Shown here in pieces: positions 1-12,158 of a DNA stretch of 64,000 nucleotides. Source of the stretch: Pyrenochaeta sp. MPI-SDFR-AT-0127. Lineage: Eukaryota > Ascomycota > Dothideomycetes > Pleosporales > Cucurbitariaceae. Below the pieces are notes generated by a model. The model was not told the origin of the DNA. It saw nothing but the letters and a program-made list of their open reading frames with translations, and ran no database searches. Numbering within the stretch: the first letter of the stretch is position 1; every line of letters begins with the position of its first letter. The stretch covers positions 372,001 through 436,000 of the forward strand of contig JAGTJM010000024.1 in the NCBI GenBank assembly GCA_020747015.1. Direction: 5' to 3'. The translations under genes were made by a program, and so were the position numbers.

Positions 1-1922
1 AACGTCGGCAGCGGTTCGCCGGGGGGCAGCAGTCTGCTCGAGTTTCTTCGCGGCGGCGCCAAGGGAGATCTTGAAGTGGGCTGGCTCGCGCTGTTCTTGG
101 GAGCGCATGAGCTCCTCGGCTTGCTGGTCGAGGAATGCATCGGCCTGGCCCCGAGCATGGTCCTTTTGCCGCTGCTGAGAGGCAAGTTCGCGTTGCTCCT
201 GGGAACGGTCCACGGCGTCTTCCTTGGCTTCCCGCTCGCGAATCTTCTCACGCTCGCGCATGTATTCGCCATGATCTCGGTAGTAGAGATGTCGCTTCGC
301 GGCCGCCTCCTGGTCATCATCAAACTCTTTCAATTGCTTAGCTTGTGCGTCACGAGCTGCTTGCTTCTCGGCCTGCTCATTCTTCACGCGATCGCTGGTT
401 CGCTCGAGGCCTGCAACAGTGCGACTCTCATGTTTGAGCCATCGAGCCAGTTGTTTCTTGTACGCATCGTCAAGCTCTTCATCCCGCTTCTTCTTGCGTC
501 GTCGCTCAATTTCTGAGTCGCTAGCAGAATCATCATCATCCTCGCGGTCGATGTAGACGCCTCCATTCACGGCACCTCCATTGACGAAGTTGACACCGCC
601 CTGATAGTCCCTTGGGAATTGTGATCCCTTGGGTCCACTAGGCGCACCGTGGATGCCACGATCTGCCCGGGGACCAAGTGGAACCCCATTTGCACCGCCA
701 GGTCCAGTTGGCGCTGAAGGAGGCGGTGATGTGCGTCTGCCGCTACGACGGCGTTCTTCGGCCTCGAGTTCCTCTTCTCGTCGAAGTCGTTCTCGGTCGC
801 GTTGATTCGAGCGATCGCGGAAGGCAGCGATTTCGGCGGCGACGATCTCACGCATGTCTGCGGGAATGTCTGCGAGCTCATCTTCGCCGGTTGTGAGATT
901 GACGAAGGCGACCTCAATATCGTCACCATCCTGTGCTGGCGCATCCTGCATCATTGCGTCGTTGCCATAATCCATGGCCGGCATATGTGGTGGGTTGAAA
1001 AAGCTTGCGAGGACTTGGGAAAGCGCTTCCTTTGCGGTGTCGAGACGGAATTGAACAGTGTTTTCATCTTCGTTCCGGGTCTTACTCCATTCTTCCGCGT
1101 ACTTGATTGAAGCGTCGTCGACCATGACTTGTAGCTTAGTAGTCTCTATCTCTTCGTCCTCTTCCTTCTTCTCCTGTCCGGGTTTTTGTCGCTTGGTAGG
1201 AACGCGAACATCCTGGAAGATCTCAGCGGCTGTTTCTAAGCTCTGCGCATCTGCAAATTCAGCGAAGCCGAAAGTCTGAGCCTTGTTGTTGGCATCGGTT
1301 GCTCTTGTCCAGCGGACCAGCTTTCCGGCCGTCTCTAAGATGCGCTCCATGCCCTCGTCGCCTCCAACGCCGTCTGGAATGTTGCCAACGAAGATGGTTC
1401 GGGCGATATCTTCCCGACTGGGAGGTATGACTTGCTGAGGACCGTCTCTGCGATCGCCGTCCCTGTCCATCCCAAGACCACGGCGAGCTGGCATTGACGC
1501 ATTGTCCTTTCGTCCTCCTGCAGGGCTATCTGAAGCTCCTGCGCGCCCACCCTGAGTCCCCAAGCGAATAACTGGCGCATTGAAGTTGAAGGTTGGCATG
1601 TTCGTGGGTGGTTGCCAATTTGGCGGTAGAGCGCGTGGTCCTCCCAATGCTGGAGGGCCTTGAGCATGTGCGACGCCTGGGGGAGCTACACCCGGGGGAG
1701 CGGCAGCACTGCCTGGGGGTGCTACTTATATTAGTCTACATTCACAAGTAATAGATAGCTTGGTATCGTCCAGACGCTGCTTCACTCACCCATTCCTGGT
1801 GGCGCCATACCAGGCGGAGCGCCTGCAAAGCCTGGCGGGCCATTGTAACCGGGAGCACCTATGCACATGTTAACTATAGCCGGATCAAACAGCCCTCCAC
1901 ACCTACCGGGATAATTGTACAT
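1..1922 (-). CDS. RBM25-like RNA-binding splicing factor (3' end beyond left edge)
   Basis: Probable pre-mRNA splicing factor of the RBM25/Snu71 type, a U1 snRNP-associated nuclear protein. Exons read 1922-1907, 1858-1790 and 1721 to the left edge, giving about 602 residues in the window. The N-terminus (MYNYPG) is a Pro/Gly/Ala-rich segment. One RRM follows at about residues 135-225, with RNP2-like TIFVGNIPDG and RNP1-like TFGFAEFAD. After it come an acidic patch, a long charged Arg/Glu/Lys-rich helical stretch (EREKIREREAKEDA) and DDDDSASDSE. This order matches RBM25, whose C-terminal PWI domain should lie to the left of the window. The start is the first in-frame ATG after the divergent promoter shared with the gene at 2212. 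The family call is good; orthology to a named gene is inferred. Confidence 0.82.
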
Positions 1923-2211
1923 CTTCCCCAGATCTCAGTCGTGCAAGTACTCTTAGGCGATCGGATTACAGCGGTCGAATTGGTTGGAGAAGGAGATTGT
2001 CGCGTATATAGTAAAAGGCTGAATGTGAAGTTGAGATTTGAGAGATGTCAAAAGCTTTGACCAACCGGCGACCGCGCAGTTGCCGACAAATTTGGCCATC
2101 GCGACCAGATGCACCTCGATCATCACGTCAGGATCAATACAGCAATTGTGCGCTCCAACCAACTCGATTTACTCTATGCGAATGCCGAATTCATAGTACA
2201 GCAACGCAAGA

Positions 2212-2994
2212 ATGGCCTCCCGCTCACTAGGCGAGCTCCTGCTCCGCCCGTCTTCCTTCACTCGGATACCCCATACATCACCTACGCAGAGTATCAGACA
2301 TATAGCGCCATCATGGACTGCTCAACGGGCCATATCAAATGCCCCAAATAAACCAGCACAGCCGCAACGGAAAGACGACAACTACGAAGCCAAAGAGCAG
2401 CCACGGCGATCCTCACCGCGCCAGACCTCTCAAGACGAAACTTCTCAAGCAATCGACTCGCTCTTCAGCGGCATCCCCACGGCCAAATCGCCCGCATACG
2501 CAAACCGAACAGCGACAAATGCAAGCTCGAGCGACGAGCTGCGCGCAGCACGAGCAAGCCATGTCTTCGGTTCCGAATTCAGCTCGCCGTCGCGCTCCCG
2601 CCCTTCACGCCGGCCCCCAGGTCTAAACTTCGACTCCATGGCCCTCCCCTCTGATCTACTCAATCCTACGCTCTCCAACAAGCCCTCAGATGCCAGCTCC
2701 CTTGCCGTTCAGCAGGAAGAGACTTTCGCCAACTACCCCCGTCTGAACCCAACATATGGACGCACCGTTGACCTCGATGCATCCCGCGGCCGAGATATCG
2801 TGCGAGGCATTGGCATGCTGGGCAGTCTGATGGCGAGAAATAAAGTGAAGAGTGATTTCAACAAGCAAAGGTTTCACGAGAGAGGCGGACTGAAAAGGAA
2901 GAGGCTGAACAGTGAGAGGTGGAGGGCGAGGTTCAAAAAGGGCTTTCAGGCGGTTACTGGACGGGTTAGCGAGTTGACCAGGAAGGGGTGGTAA
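2212..2994 (+). CDS. mrp21: Mitochondrial small-subunit ribosomal protein bS21m
   Basis: Single-exon gene of 260 residues. The N-terminus is rich in Arg/Ser and lacks acids (MASRSLGELLLRPSSFTRIP), as expected for a mitochondrial presequence. A low-complexity Ser/Pro/Arg region covers residues 40-150. The C-terminal 75 residues carry the S21 fold: GRTVDLDASRGRDIVRGI, then VKSDFNKQRFHERGGLKRKR, then a basic tail. This matches bacterial bS21 and fungal Mrp21, which sit on the small-subunit platform near the 3' end of the rRNA. The long N-terminal extension is usual in fungi. It is divergently transcribed from the RBM25-like gene with about 290 bp between starts, so the two probably share a promoter. 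Confidence 0.78.
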   Translation: MASRSLGELLLRPSSFTRIPHTSPTQSIRHIAPSWTAQRAISNAPNKPAQPQRKDDNYEAKEQPRRSSPRQTSQDETSQAIDSLFSGIPTAKSPAYANRTATNASSSDELRAARASHVFGSEFSSPSRSRPSRRPPGLNFDSMALPSDLLNPTLSNKPSDASSLAVQQEETFANYPRLNPTYGRTVDLDASRGRDIVRGIGMLGSLMARNKVKSDFNKQRFHERGGLKRKRLNSERWRARFKKGFQAVTGRVSELTRKGW

Positions 2995-3287
2995 ACTTCA
3001 CATTAATTAGAAACGGAAATGTACGATTCGGGAGTCTGGTGGACACATGTATCATACAAAGTCTTGAGCTAGCATCACGACGGTAAACGTCGCCATTGAT
3101 GAGATAGCGGAGATATTGCAAGCTCCACTGAACATATCAATAAGAGAATTTCAAATTCAATGAGTGTAGCATATTCATACATTTTCATTAGCCTTTATAC
3201 AATATACAAAACTCGCTATGCTTATTTGCTGAACAATCATCCAATATGTACGTCCCCCTCCTCTTCCTCTTCCTTGATTATATACAG

Positions 3288-4439
3288 TCAATCCCTCTTT
3301 CCGACTCCACTTCCACCACCATACCCGTAGCCCCCAAGCCCATATCCACTACCACCACCTCGCCCGTTGGAAACCGGAAGTCCATATCCACTTCCACCGC
3401 CACCGCCAAATCTGCCACCACTGCCATTCATCCTGTCTGTCGCATATCGCTTTAATCGGCGCGGAAGCTCCACGCCGCGGAAGTAGACTACACATATGGC
3501 TGCAGAAGCCAGAGCGCTTAAGAGGCAGTACATGAGTGTAGACGTGTAGATGTGGCCGCCGTACCCACTCCACCCCGGCGGCAGCGTGGTGCTGGGATAC
3601 CACCGAACAGAAAAGGACAGCGGGAGCGGGTCGCCAATCGAGATCCTGGTATTCTTCGTGTGCGAACTCACAGAGTATGCAGTCGCTGCATCCACTGTCC
3701 CTGGGCTCTGACTCTTGGGCGCGGCATGTACGAGTAGGTTGATGGAATGTCCCACGTGTAAATGGCTGAACTGCAGTACACCCGCCAGCGCAATGATCAA
3801 CGGCGTATAGAGCGTCGACTGTGTGCCTAGCGCTCCTTCCTGCGTGCTCTCGTCAGAGACACGGTATTCGTTCTCGAGGACGCTGGGAGGCAGGGGTTTC
3901 GAGGGAATGCGGCAGCTGAGGGGGGCATCATTGTGAACGTAGAATTCCAGCAAGTGAAAGAACTCGTCCGTCACAAAGTCAATCGTGCAATTGACGTCTT
4001 TCTCTACACCAAAGAACAATTCGAGTGACCGCCCGGTTTCGTTGCATACGGGGAAGGGAATATATTGCAGTTGGCCTGTTGCATCTGTAATCTGCCCTTC
4101 GTGTCAGTACATGTTCATTTGCTGAATGTGTTTCCTGGAGCCCCAAGGCCTCGTCTGATTCGCTCCGAATCGAGGGTGGTAGAAAGGAATACTGAGGCAC
4201 GTACATGCTCACCCGTTTCTCTAAGCACAAGTTAGCGATAACTCGATTACTACGCAATGTTGGGCACCTCACACCGTCCTATTCAAACAAGACACTGGAA
4301 TGGGTTCCCCTGGGTTATACCCTCTCGCGTCTTCCAGGCTCTTGAGCGGTTCCTGTCCGCTTAGTGCACTTGCGACTGAACTCCATGTCGAACAAAGCGC
4401 GAAATAAGAAAGCCATGGAGACCGTGTCAGTGGACCCAT
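3288..4439 (-). CDS. Fungal single-pass membrane protein with Gly-rich tail, function unknown
   Basis: I do not recognise a named family. Exons read 4439-4273, 4220-4205 (only 16 nt) and 4091-3288, giving 328 residues. Visible parts are a signal peptide (residues 1-27, ending near ASALSG) and a luminal or extracellular domain with N-glycosylation sequons NRT, NET and NCT and several cysteines. One transmembrane segment (YTSTLMYCLLSALASAAICVV) follows, then a short cytoplasmic stretch with PRRLKRY and a Gly/Tyr/Ser-rich tail of about 45 residues. The topology is type I. The 16-nt exon is supported because it restores a continuous reading, CLNRTVETGEHITDATG. The tail is low-complexity and may mediate weak protein contacts. 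It lies head-to-tail upstream of the glucose-6-phosphate isomerase 3' end. Confidence 0.65.
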
Positions 4440-4753
4440 TGTGATGGTCGTTTTAAGAGCAAGGGAAATTATAGTACTAAGCGAACTTAGAAATTAGGCA
4501 TTTCGTGGTTGGCAGAGATCCGCAAAAGGTGAATGTGTTCAACTCATTTCCAGTACGAAGTTCAAAGGGCCGTGCGCATCGCACCTCCGCAAACTCCGCA
4601 ACTTGTCTTTGTCCAAGCACAATCATAGGTATCGCAGCAATTCATATAGTATTTCAAATTTCATCTAAAGATACCTCACATGCTTGCTAGATACTTTTGC
4701 CTCCTTTCATGAAACCAAAGTCATTCAGCCATTACCAGCTCCTTATGCTATGT
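4440..4753. other. Intergenic, 314 bp
   Basis: Holds the promoter of the membrane-protein gene on the left and the 3' flank of the isomerase gene on the right. I see no gene or clear element in it. Confidence 0.5.
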
Positions 4754-6609
4754 TTACAAAGAAGCCTTCTTCTTGAATGCGTTGATGAGGCCGCTTGTGC
4801 TGGCATCGTGGGAAGTAGACTCCTTGTCATCATCAAGCTCAGCCTGAATCTTCTTGGCCAAAGACTTGCCGAGCTCAACACCCCACTGGTCGAAGCTGTT
4901 GATGTTCCAGATGGCACCCTCAGTGAATGTAAGGTGCTCATAGTAGACGATCAAGGCTCCAAGGGTAGCGGGCGTAATCTTGTCGGCCAAAATAGAGGTA
5001 GTGGGTCGGTTACCCAAGAAAGTCTTGTGGGAGACAAGGTTATCGGGTGCACCCTCCGCCTTGACCTCATCGGGGGTCTTGCCGACCATGAGGGCTTCAG
5101 CCTGGGCGAAGAAGTTGGATGCAAGCATCCTAAGCAAGTCAGTCAGTAATACAAGTATAAGAATGAGTCAAACATACTTTTGGTGCTTGTTGTTGTCAAC
5201 AGGGTTGTGGCTCTGAGCTGCCATGAGGAAGTCGGTGGGAATAAGCTTGGTGCCCTGGTGGAGCAGCTGGTAGAAAGAGTGCTGGGCGTTCGTAGCAGGC
5301 TCACCGAACAGGATTGGGCCAGTGGTGTATTTGACGTAATCACCGCTGCGGGTGATGGCCTTTCCGTTCGACTCCATGGACAATTGCTGGAGATAAGCGG
5401 GGAACCTGTGGAGGTACTGATCGAAGCTGAAAACAATTAGATAAACTCTCGGATACTGTGAGTTTCAAACTTACGGAGAGACAAGATGCGTCTGAGCACC
5501 AAAGAAATCCGAGTACCACACGCTCAACAATCCACCAATGACAGGGATATTCTTCTCCAGAGGAGTCTCCTTGAAGTGCTTGTCCATGGAATGGGCACCA
5601 GCGAGGAATTGGTGGAAGTTGTCATAGCCGATGTAGAGAGCAACGCTCAAACCAATGGCACTCCAGACGCTGTAACGTCCACCAACCCAGTCCGAGAAAC
5701 CGAACATGTTCTTCTTGTCGATTCCAAACTTGGTAACCTCGGACTCGTTGGTCGACAAAGCCACGAAGTGCTTGGCGATATCCTCCTGCTTAGCGCTCTT
5801 CAAGAACCATGTCTTCGCCGAGTTGGCGTTGGTCACTGTCTCAGCTGTGGTGAAAGTCTTCGAGGCAATCAGGAAAAGAGTTGTCTCGGGATTGGAGTCC
5901 TTGAGAGCCTCTGCAATGTGGGTGCCATCGATGTTCGAAACGAAGTGGAGCTTGAGGCTGCGGTCAGCGTAGGGCTTGAGGGCTTCAGAGACCATGACTG
6001 GACCACTGTAATGTGTCAGTATAATCTTTGCAGTTTAGTGGCAACGCTAAGAATTCACGTACAGGTCAGAGCCACCGATACCAATGTTGATGATGGTATC
6101 AATCTTCTTGCCGGTGTGGCCCTTCCATTCACCGCTGCGAACCTGCTCAGTGAACTCCTTGATGTGTTCCAGAACCTCGTTAACGCCTTCAACGACGCTC
6201 TGTCCGCTGACTTCCATCTTCTGGTTGGAAGTGTTACGGAGGGCGACATGGTATACTGCGCGGTCCTCAGTGAAGTTGATCTTCTCGCCAGCGAACATAT
6301 CATCGCGGAGCTTCTCGAGACCAGCCTCCTTGGCGAGCTCAACGAGGAGCTTTATCGTGTCCTCGGTGACAAAGTTCTTGGAGAAGTCGAACAAGATCTC
6401 GGAGTCCTCGGCATCGTTCTTGAAGATATGGCTGAACTTCTCAAAGCGCTACTCTATTTAGTCGAGCCCAGCAGATGTATGTGTGGAAATTTTACCTGAG
6501 GATCCTTCTTGAAATATTCCTTCAATACAATGTCCTTTCCAAGCTTCTGGTGGTGGTCCTGGAGAGCCGACCAGGCATTGAGATCAGAGGCCTGCGCAAA
6601 GCCGGGCAT
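4754..6609 (-). CDS. pgi1: Glucose-6-phosphate isomerase
   Basis: Cytosolic enzyme interconverting glucose 6-phosphate and fructose 6-phosphate, the second step of glycolysis and also used in gluconeogenesis. Five exons: 6609-6496, 6448-6063, 6005-5475, 5426-5178 and 5129-4754, giving 551 residues, the normal fungal length. Both family signatures are present: DWVGGRYSVWSAIG at about residue 275 and FDQWGVELGK at about residue 510. The sugar-phosphate-binding GIGGSDLGPVM stretch is rebuilt across the intron at 6062-6006, which confirms that splice. The C-terminus is Lys-rich (FKKKASL). The start MPGFAQASDLNAW matches the usual fungal N-terminus. A 337-residue antisense frame over this gene is a codon-bias shadow. 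Confidence 0.97.
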
Positions 6610-7255
6610 GTTGTGCTACAGAACTGGTGGGGTCAGTATGCTCTATAGAAATTGCATTGAGCGTACACGAACGTTTCAAATTTGTTCAATTGGAGATGAG
6701 AGAAGCAATTGAATGCACAAATTGTTGGGAAGATGGAAGCAGAAGAGTCTGGTTTGTTTTGGCGGAGGTGGGTAGAAGAAAGTAGAAGGCGCGGCCGAGA
6801 CCCCCCCGCTTGCGTCAGAGCTCGTTGAATGGCTAATGGGGAAGGAGGGGCAGGGCAGACTGCAGCTTCCTCACACCACGCGTGCCATCCACAGCTATGT
6901 TTGGTTACTAAAGACGACAAAGCTGCTCACTAATACACCTATCAGGAGGCCCACGGATATGCACGCTAGCCTGTGTTCGATGCACGTTGAGGCTCCTAGC
7001 TATGTGGGATATCGTCTTGAATTGCCTAGTTGGGGGCTGCTCACACACAAATGCTACCTGAAGCGCCGATGCCGTTGCCCAAAAGCCCGAAAAGCATCAA
7101 AAAGCGCTGAGAGATCCCACCAATCACTATATCATCTATCTGTGGATCCAAAGCCGATGGGTGTTGAGTTGGCGTCGGCTCAATCGCCGTAGCAATGGTC
7201 AGGCGCTCGGTCAAACGCCCTTCTCCGAGGCCGGAACGCTGAGACCGGAGGAACA
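6610..7255. other. Intergenic, 646 bp: isomerase promoter and sch9 3' flank
   Basis: The part next to the isomerase start has a pyrimidine/purine-skewed stretch near 6790-6850 and a TGCGTCAG element near 6814 that resembles a bZIP site. No further gene is seen; the small open frames here lack codon or motif support. Confidence 0.4.
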
Positions 7256-9390
7256 CTATCTCTCTGCCACGCCCTCGAAGGAGGGATCCTTCACCGAACC
7301 TCCAGCATCACCGAGCCCAGCAACTGGACGGTTGTATGACCATCCTGCGAATTGTTGCTGCATCGTCTGAGAAAGCATTGGGCCGTCCACGAAGGAATCT
7401 GTAGGAGCCTCTGAAGTGAATTCTCGGTCAAAGTTGGCAGTGTCTTTCGCATCGACCTATACAGTCATCAGTAAGTATTTCTTGCTTTGAAGGATTGGTT
7501 GAACATACTACATTGGGCTTGAAGCTGGGCTCGTACTTCCTCTCGAGGAGCTTTCGCCAGTCAATGCTGTGGAAGAAGTAGTGTGCCTTGATTTCTGCTG
7601 CGCCCTTTGCTCCCAATCGCTTCTCTGCGTTGCGGTCCAGTAGGCGAGTCAGAAGATCTCGTGCGGCAGGGGGTACAATCTCTGGTCCAGGAAAATGGAG
7701 CGGCTCGGTAAGAATCTTCCGGTACATGTCGTTGGTGTTTTCATCGTAGAATGGCGGGAGGCCAGTCAACATCTCGTAGAGTAGGACACCCAGTGTCCAC
7801 CAGTCGACTGACTTGGTGTAGCCAGCGCCAGTCAGAAGTTCAGGAGCAAGGTATTCTGGTGTTCCACAGAAAGCTAGGCTTTTGTTAGTGTAGATCACAC
7901 AACGTCGATCGCAGAAGCACTTACTATTGGTCCTGTCTTCATCCTTCATATCTAATTTGCAGAGACCGAAATCGCACAGCGCAATATGTCCAGTGTAATC
8001 CAGTAGAATGTTCTCAGGCTTCAAGTCACGGTAGATGACATTGAATCCGTGTAGACATTCGAGAGCGCAAAGAAGTTCGGCGGCATAGAATCGTGCTCGA
8101 TTAATATCAAACCGCTGCTCCTTCTGCAAATGATGGAAAAGCTCCCCGCCGTTGACGAAGGCTAGAACTAGGTAAAGCTTCTCTGGTGACTGGAAAGAGA
8201 ACTTGAGTGGCACAATGAAAGGATTGTTGATTTGGGCGAGGACTGATCGCTCTGCAAGGGTATGTGCAACTTCAGATCGCGAGATGATGTGGGCTTTGCG
8301 GATGGTCTTGAGGGCATAGATTCGGTGTGTGTCCTTTTTCCTGTAGATTGTAAGCACACGCATAATTCAACAAGGCGCATTCGTACGTACTGCACCTGCA
8401 TGACCTTCCCAAAGCTTCCCTTGCCAACGACTTTCAGAAGATCAAAGTCGTCAATTGCAAGACGATCTTGTCGATTCTCCACAAAGTTGACGCCGACTCT
8501 CATCTGGCCACTGCCAAACTGCACCGGTATCCACTCAGCACCAGCTTGGCCTTGTGTATTCTCTCCTTTGCGCGACTTTTCGTCTGTCCGTTGCTCCTCG
8601 AATCGCGGGTGGATCTTCAGTGTTCCGATGAAGATGTCTTCGCTTCGACCCGCATTGGGAGGCGCTGTAGGATTTCGAATATACAGCGATACAGAGAGCT
8701 CAGTGACGCGTGAGACATCGAACTTGTACTGTGTATTTCCTCCCGCCCAGAGCGGGTTCTCGGGAGTGCCCGATACTGCATTGATGAAGACTTGCTGCTT
8801 GTCAAAATCTACCAAAGCATAGGGCAGGTGTTTTGAGGAGTAGCGGCCGTGGATAGTGGGTGCTGCATTGATGCTGCCAGCGGCAGACTGCGGTCGATTG
8901 GCATAAGAGCCGGCAACAGGGTTTCGTGATGACGAGCCAGGTCGCATGGACCCTGCGACTGAGAAGCCACCACCCTGCGACAAGGAGCCCTGATGATGGC
9001 TTGTAGTAAAGGCCTGCTCAGCTCCTGGTGGCAGTGAAAACTTCTGGCCTTCGTGGAGTGTGACTATCAGGATACCTGGGCGGAGAGGCGGTGGAGGCGG
9101 GGCTGCGTTCGCTTCTGAGGCGGCTGGAAGGGTCAGCAATATTGCAGTGTGCGCAGTGTGTCAACATACCGATGCCATTGGGGTCTTTTGGGTCTGCAAG
9201 GGTCGTTGCGCTGCTGGCCGAGCTGGACGTCTTCGGCGTCTGGTCACCGGTTATCGTCGAGGTTGACGAGGAGCGACTGAATGTGTTGGCAAGCGGAGCA
9301 AGGTGCGTCTCCTTGAGCTCTACATGACCTGTTAGAGTAGTCCCATTGCAGTCTGCACAAATACACACTCTTAGTGAGCTTCCAAGACAT
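7256..9390 (-). CDS. sch9: AGC protein kinase Sch9 (C2 + kinase)
   Basis: Serine/threonine kinase of the TORC1 nutrient-signalling branch, the fungal S6K/Akt counterpart. Six exons: 9390-9369, 9319-9170, 9123-8391, 8340-7925, 7873-7509 and 7456-7256, giving 628 residues. It starts MSWKLTKK. A Ser/Thr-rich head is followed by a C2-like domain (about residues 60-230, beginning ILIVTLHEGQKF). The kinase domain begins near residue 287 with GKGSFGKV, then catalytic Lys in ALKTIRK, YRDLKPEN and DFGLCKL. The activation loop is TFCGTPEYLAPE and a further landmark is VDWWTLGVLLYEM. The C-terminal AGC tail carries the hydrophobic motif FAGWSY (about residues 598-603). Every key catalytic residue is present. 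The final exon is short and its splice was chosen from the NV-VDAKDTANFDREF continuity. It is divergent from ada2. Confidence 0.93.
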
Positions 9391-10114
9391 GGCGGCGGCG
9401 GCTCAACGGTCGTCGAGTGCAGGAGAGTGCAGGCCGACTGTGAGCAGGTGGAGACGCGGGAGAGAGTGGCGGGATGGGGCACAGCAGGAGAGGGGATGTG
9501 TGTCCGGCAGTGCAACGAGAAGTAGAGAAGGGACTCTGGAAGGGAGGTGAAGGATATAGGGAGCAACGGTGGCAACGCTTAGTCCAAGTGCCCAAGCCCT
9601 TCAATGCGCTTCTGAGATGCGCAGGTAGGGTCTCACGTTTGAGGGGTCACTGTCGCTAGCCTTAATCTCGGCGGTGACCAGGCTCAGTGTTTCGCTGCCG
9701 CACCGACTCGCCAATCTGCACTGCTCTCATTTCCAGTGTTAGGAGCCCCACGAGGAGTGAATGCGCCATTTGTCTATTTTCGGGCGCTGATGATGCTGCT
9801 GCTCGGGGGATGCGACAGCCTGTAACTTTGCCTTTGCCTCTGTCTCTCCAGCCTCGGCTGCAACTTCCGTCTCCCCCGACCTCTCGTGCGTGAACCTCAA
9901 CATTGCGATCTACGCAACACAAAGACGACTCTGACACGACGCGCCTTTCTCCCCTACTTTATAATCTCAGTGCGGTGCGGTCCGCCCACTTGACACAGCT
10001 GGTCTCTGCGCGCTCCGGCACGCGCGTTTGCACTGCACAGCCACAGCCCCGTTGTCTCACCTGCAGGCACGTGTGGCGACTGTCTTTCACCTACTGCATC
10101 TATAGCGGGGCAGA
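9391..10114. promoter_or_regulatory. Divergent promoter region sch9/ada2
   Basis: This 724-bp spacer separates two divergent start codons and must hold both promoters. Visible elements are a palindromic CACGTG at 10068-10073, about 45 bp before the ada2 start, and a TATAAT-like stretch near 9959. No gene is supported inside. Binding of any factor is inference. Confidence 0.45.
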
Positions 10115-11721
10115 ATGGGCGTGATCAAGAAGAAGACGGGTACACGAGGTACTGAAGGTGGCATCAAGTATGTCTGCGATGTCTGTTCGTCTGATATCAC
10201 ATCAACGGTATGCCCCGCCAAGACATAGAACCCCTCTGCATATGAGGCTAATCGGCTCTCCAGGTTCGCATACGCTGCGCCGAGAACGACGTCTGCCACG
10301 AGTATGACCTCTGCGTGCCTTGCTTCTCCGACGGCAAGTTCTCGCGAGACCATAAACCTGCAACACACACCTTCCAGGTCATAGAGCAGCACTCCATACC
10401 CATCTATACCGAGGACTGGGGCGCTGATGAGGAACTGGCGTTGTTGGAAGGTGCAGAAACCTATGGACTAGGATCATGGGCAGACATTGCGGACCACATT
10501 GGTGGCTACCGGGAGAAAGACGAAGTACGGGAACACTACATCAGTACCTACGTCAACAGCTCCAGATTCCCACTACCTGAACACTGCAGCAAGGACGATA
10601 CCGCTCTTAGCACCCGGATACCTCGCAACCAGTTCCAGGCTCGCAAGAAGCAGAGGATAGAAGACAAGAAAGACAAAGCTGCAAATGCGGCACCAGCCAC
10701 ACCAAAGCAAAAGCCCACAGCTAGTGTTCCAGCTTGCCATGAAGTCCAAGGATACATGCCGGGTCGGCTCGAGTTCGAGACAGAATACTTCAACGAAGCT
10801 GAGGAGGCTGTACAACACATGCAGTTCGAGCCAGGTGATGGCATCAATCCAAGGACGGGCGAGATGGAGCCGGAAATGGAGCTGAAGATGATTGTCATGG
10901 AGATATACAATTCCAAGCTCGATGCTCGAGTGGAACGCAAAAAGATTATCTTTGAGCATCAGCTGCTAGAGTATCGGAAGAACCAGTTAGCGGACAAAAA
11001 GCGGACGAAAGAGGAAAAGGACCTGATGAACAAGGCGAAGCCTTTTGCCCGGATGATGTTGCATGGGGATCACGAGGAGTTTTGCAAAGGCCTGGAGTAT
11101 GAACACAACCTACGACAGGCCATCTCGCAATTACAGGAATGGAGAAACATGCAGATCACGAACCTTCGAGCTGGGGAGAAGTATGAGACCGAGAAGCAAC
11201 AACGTCAGTCCCGGGGACCTCCAATCGGTCAATTTGATCGCCTGGCTTCCAGTAGAATCGGAAAGCCTACGCCACCCTTTGAGCAGCCCTCTGCAGCAAC
11301 TGCGCTGCTTGGACAAGAGCTGCCCTTGCATATCAAGCAAAAGAGCGGGCTCTCGACACCGCCCCCAGACCACGCTAACGCTGCCAACGGCACCAACGGC
11401 ACCAACGGCGTCCTCACCCCACAGCAGTCTAGGACGAAGTTTGTACCAAAACAATTGCCCAATACGGTGCCGTTGAAGTTTGGAAAAGACGCCAAGGCGG
11501 ACTTTCAGCTATTGAGCGAGGAAGAGAAAGACATATGTAGCACGCTACGAATCATGCCGAAACCATTTTTGGCACTCAAAGAGACGCTACTGCGAGCAGC
11601 TCTCAACAACGGCGGTACACTTAAGAAGAAGACTGCGAAAGAAATTTGCAAGATTGATGCGAACAAGTCGGCACAGTTGTTCGAATACCTGGTGCATAAT
11701 GGTTGGATCGCAAGAGGATGA
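10115..11721 (+). CDS. ada2: Transcriptional adaptor Ada2 of the SAGA complex
   Basis: Nuclear adaptor that activates the Gcn5 histone acetyltransferase within SAGA and ADA. Exons 10115-10207 and 10264-11721, giving 516 residues. An N-terminal ZZ zinc finger (about residues 17-65) has paired cysteines CDVC, C-AEN-C and CVPC and ends with the HKPATH histidines. A SANT/Myb domain follows at about residues 75-125 (EELALLEGAETYGLGSWADI). The middle is helical and Lys/Glu-rich (YRKNQLADKKRTKEEKDLMN). A C-terminal SWIRM domain covers about residues 430-516 (EEKDICSTLRIMPKPFLALK). Length and domain order are normal. A short NGTNGTNG repeat at 11388-11411 is low-complexity linker. Confidence 0.96.
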
Positions 11722-12158
11722 GATTGGACATGCTGTTTTGCTTCGGTGTTGACATTTCGGTATACCCCAGGCTTGGAGACGTGGTTCTTCTAGCATAGAT
11801 CTGGCTGTTACTACGGCCTCTGTTGAATGCAACTTATTGCGTATCACGAAAGAAGCATGCGAGAATCTCTCCAGGAACGTCCAATGGTGGCGTTATCGTG
11901 GTGATCGCCGCCAAGGTTATGGTTCCCAGTGCGACGGCTGAACCCAAACATTGGGTGCCGGCACTCTCACGTAGCTCCTCACCAGTCCGCAACCCGACCA
12001 CACCGCACATTCTATACACCATGCATCTCTAGCTGTCGCACCATACGTCTGGAAGCTCCGCGGCTTTCTAGGTTATCAAGAACCATCTGTGCAGCAATCC
12101 TGACATCATCCTTTCGCTAGTCGTCTCTGGCCAAAGCCGAAGGCAGCCTCAACTCCGC
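11722..12158. other. Intergenic, 437 bp
   Basis: Contains the ada2 3' flank and the promoter and leader of the next gene. Nothing else is recognised. Confidence 0.4.

Noticed and set aside
5486..6499. 337-residue plus-strand open frame
   Set aside because: It lies antisense to the isomerase exons and runs through two of its introns; it has no recognisable motif and is explained by codon bias of the real gene.
8262..8822. 186-residue plus-strand frame over the Sch9 gene
   Set aside because: Antisense shadow of the C2 and kinase exons.
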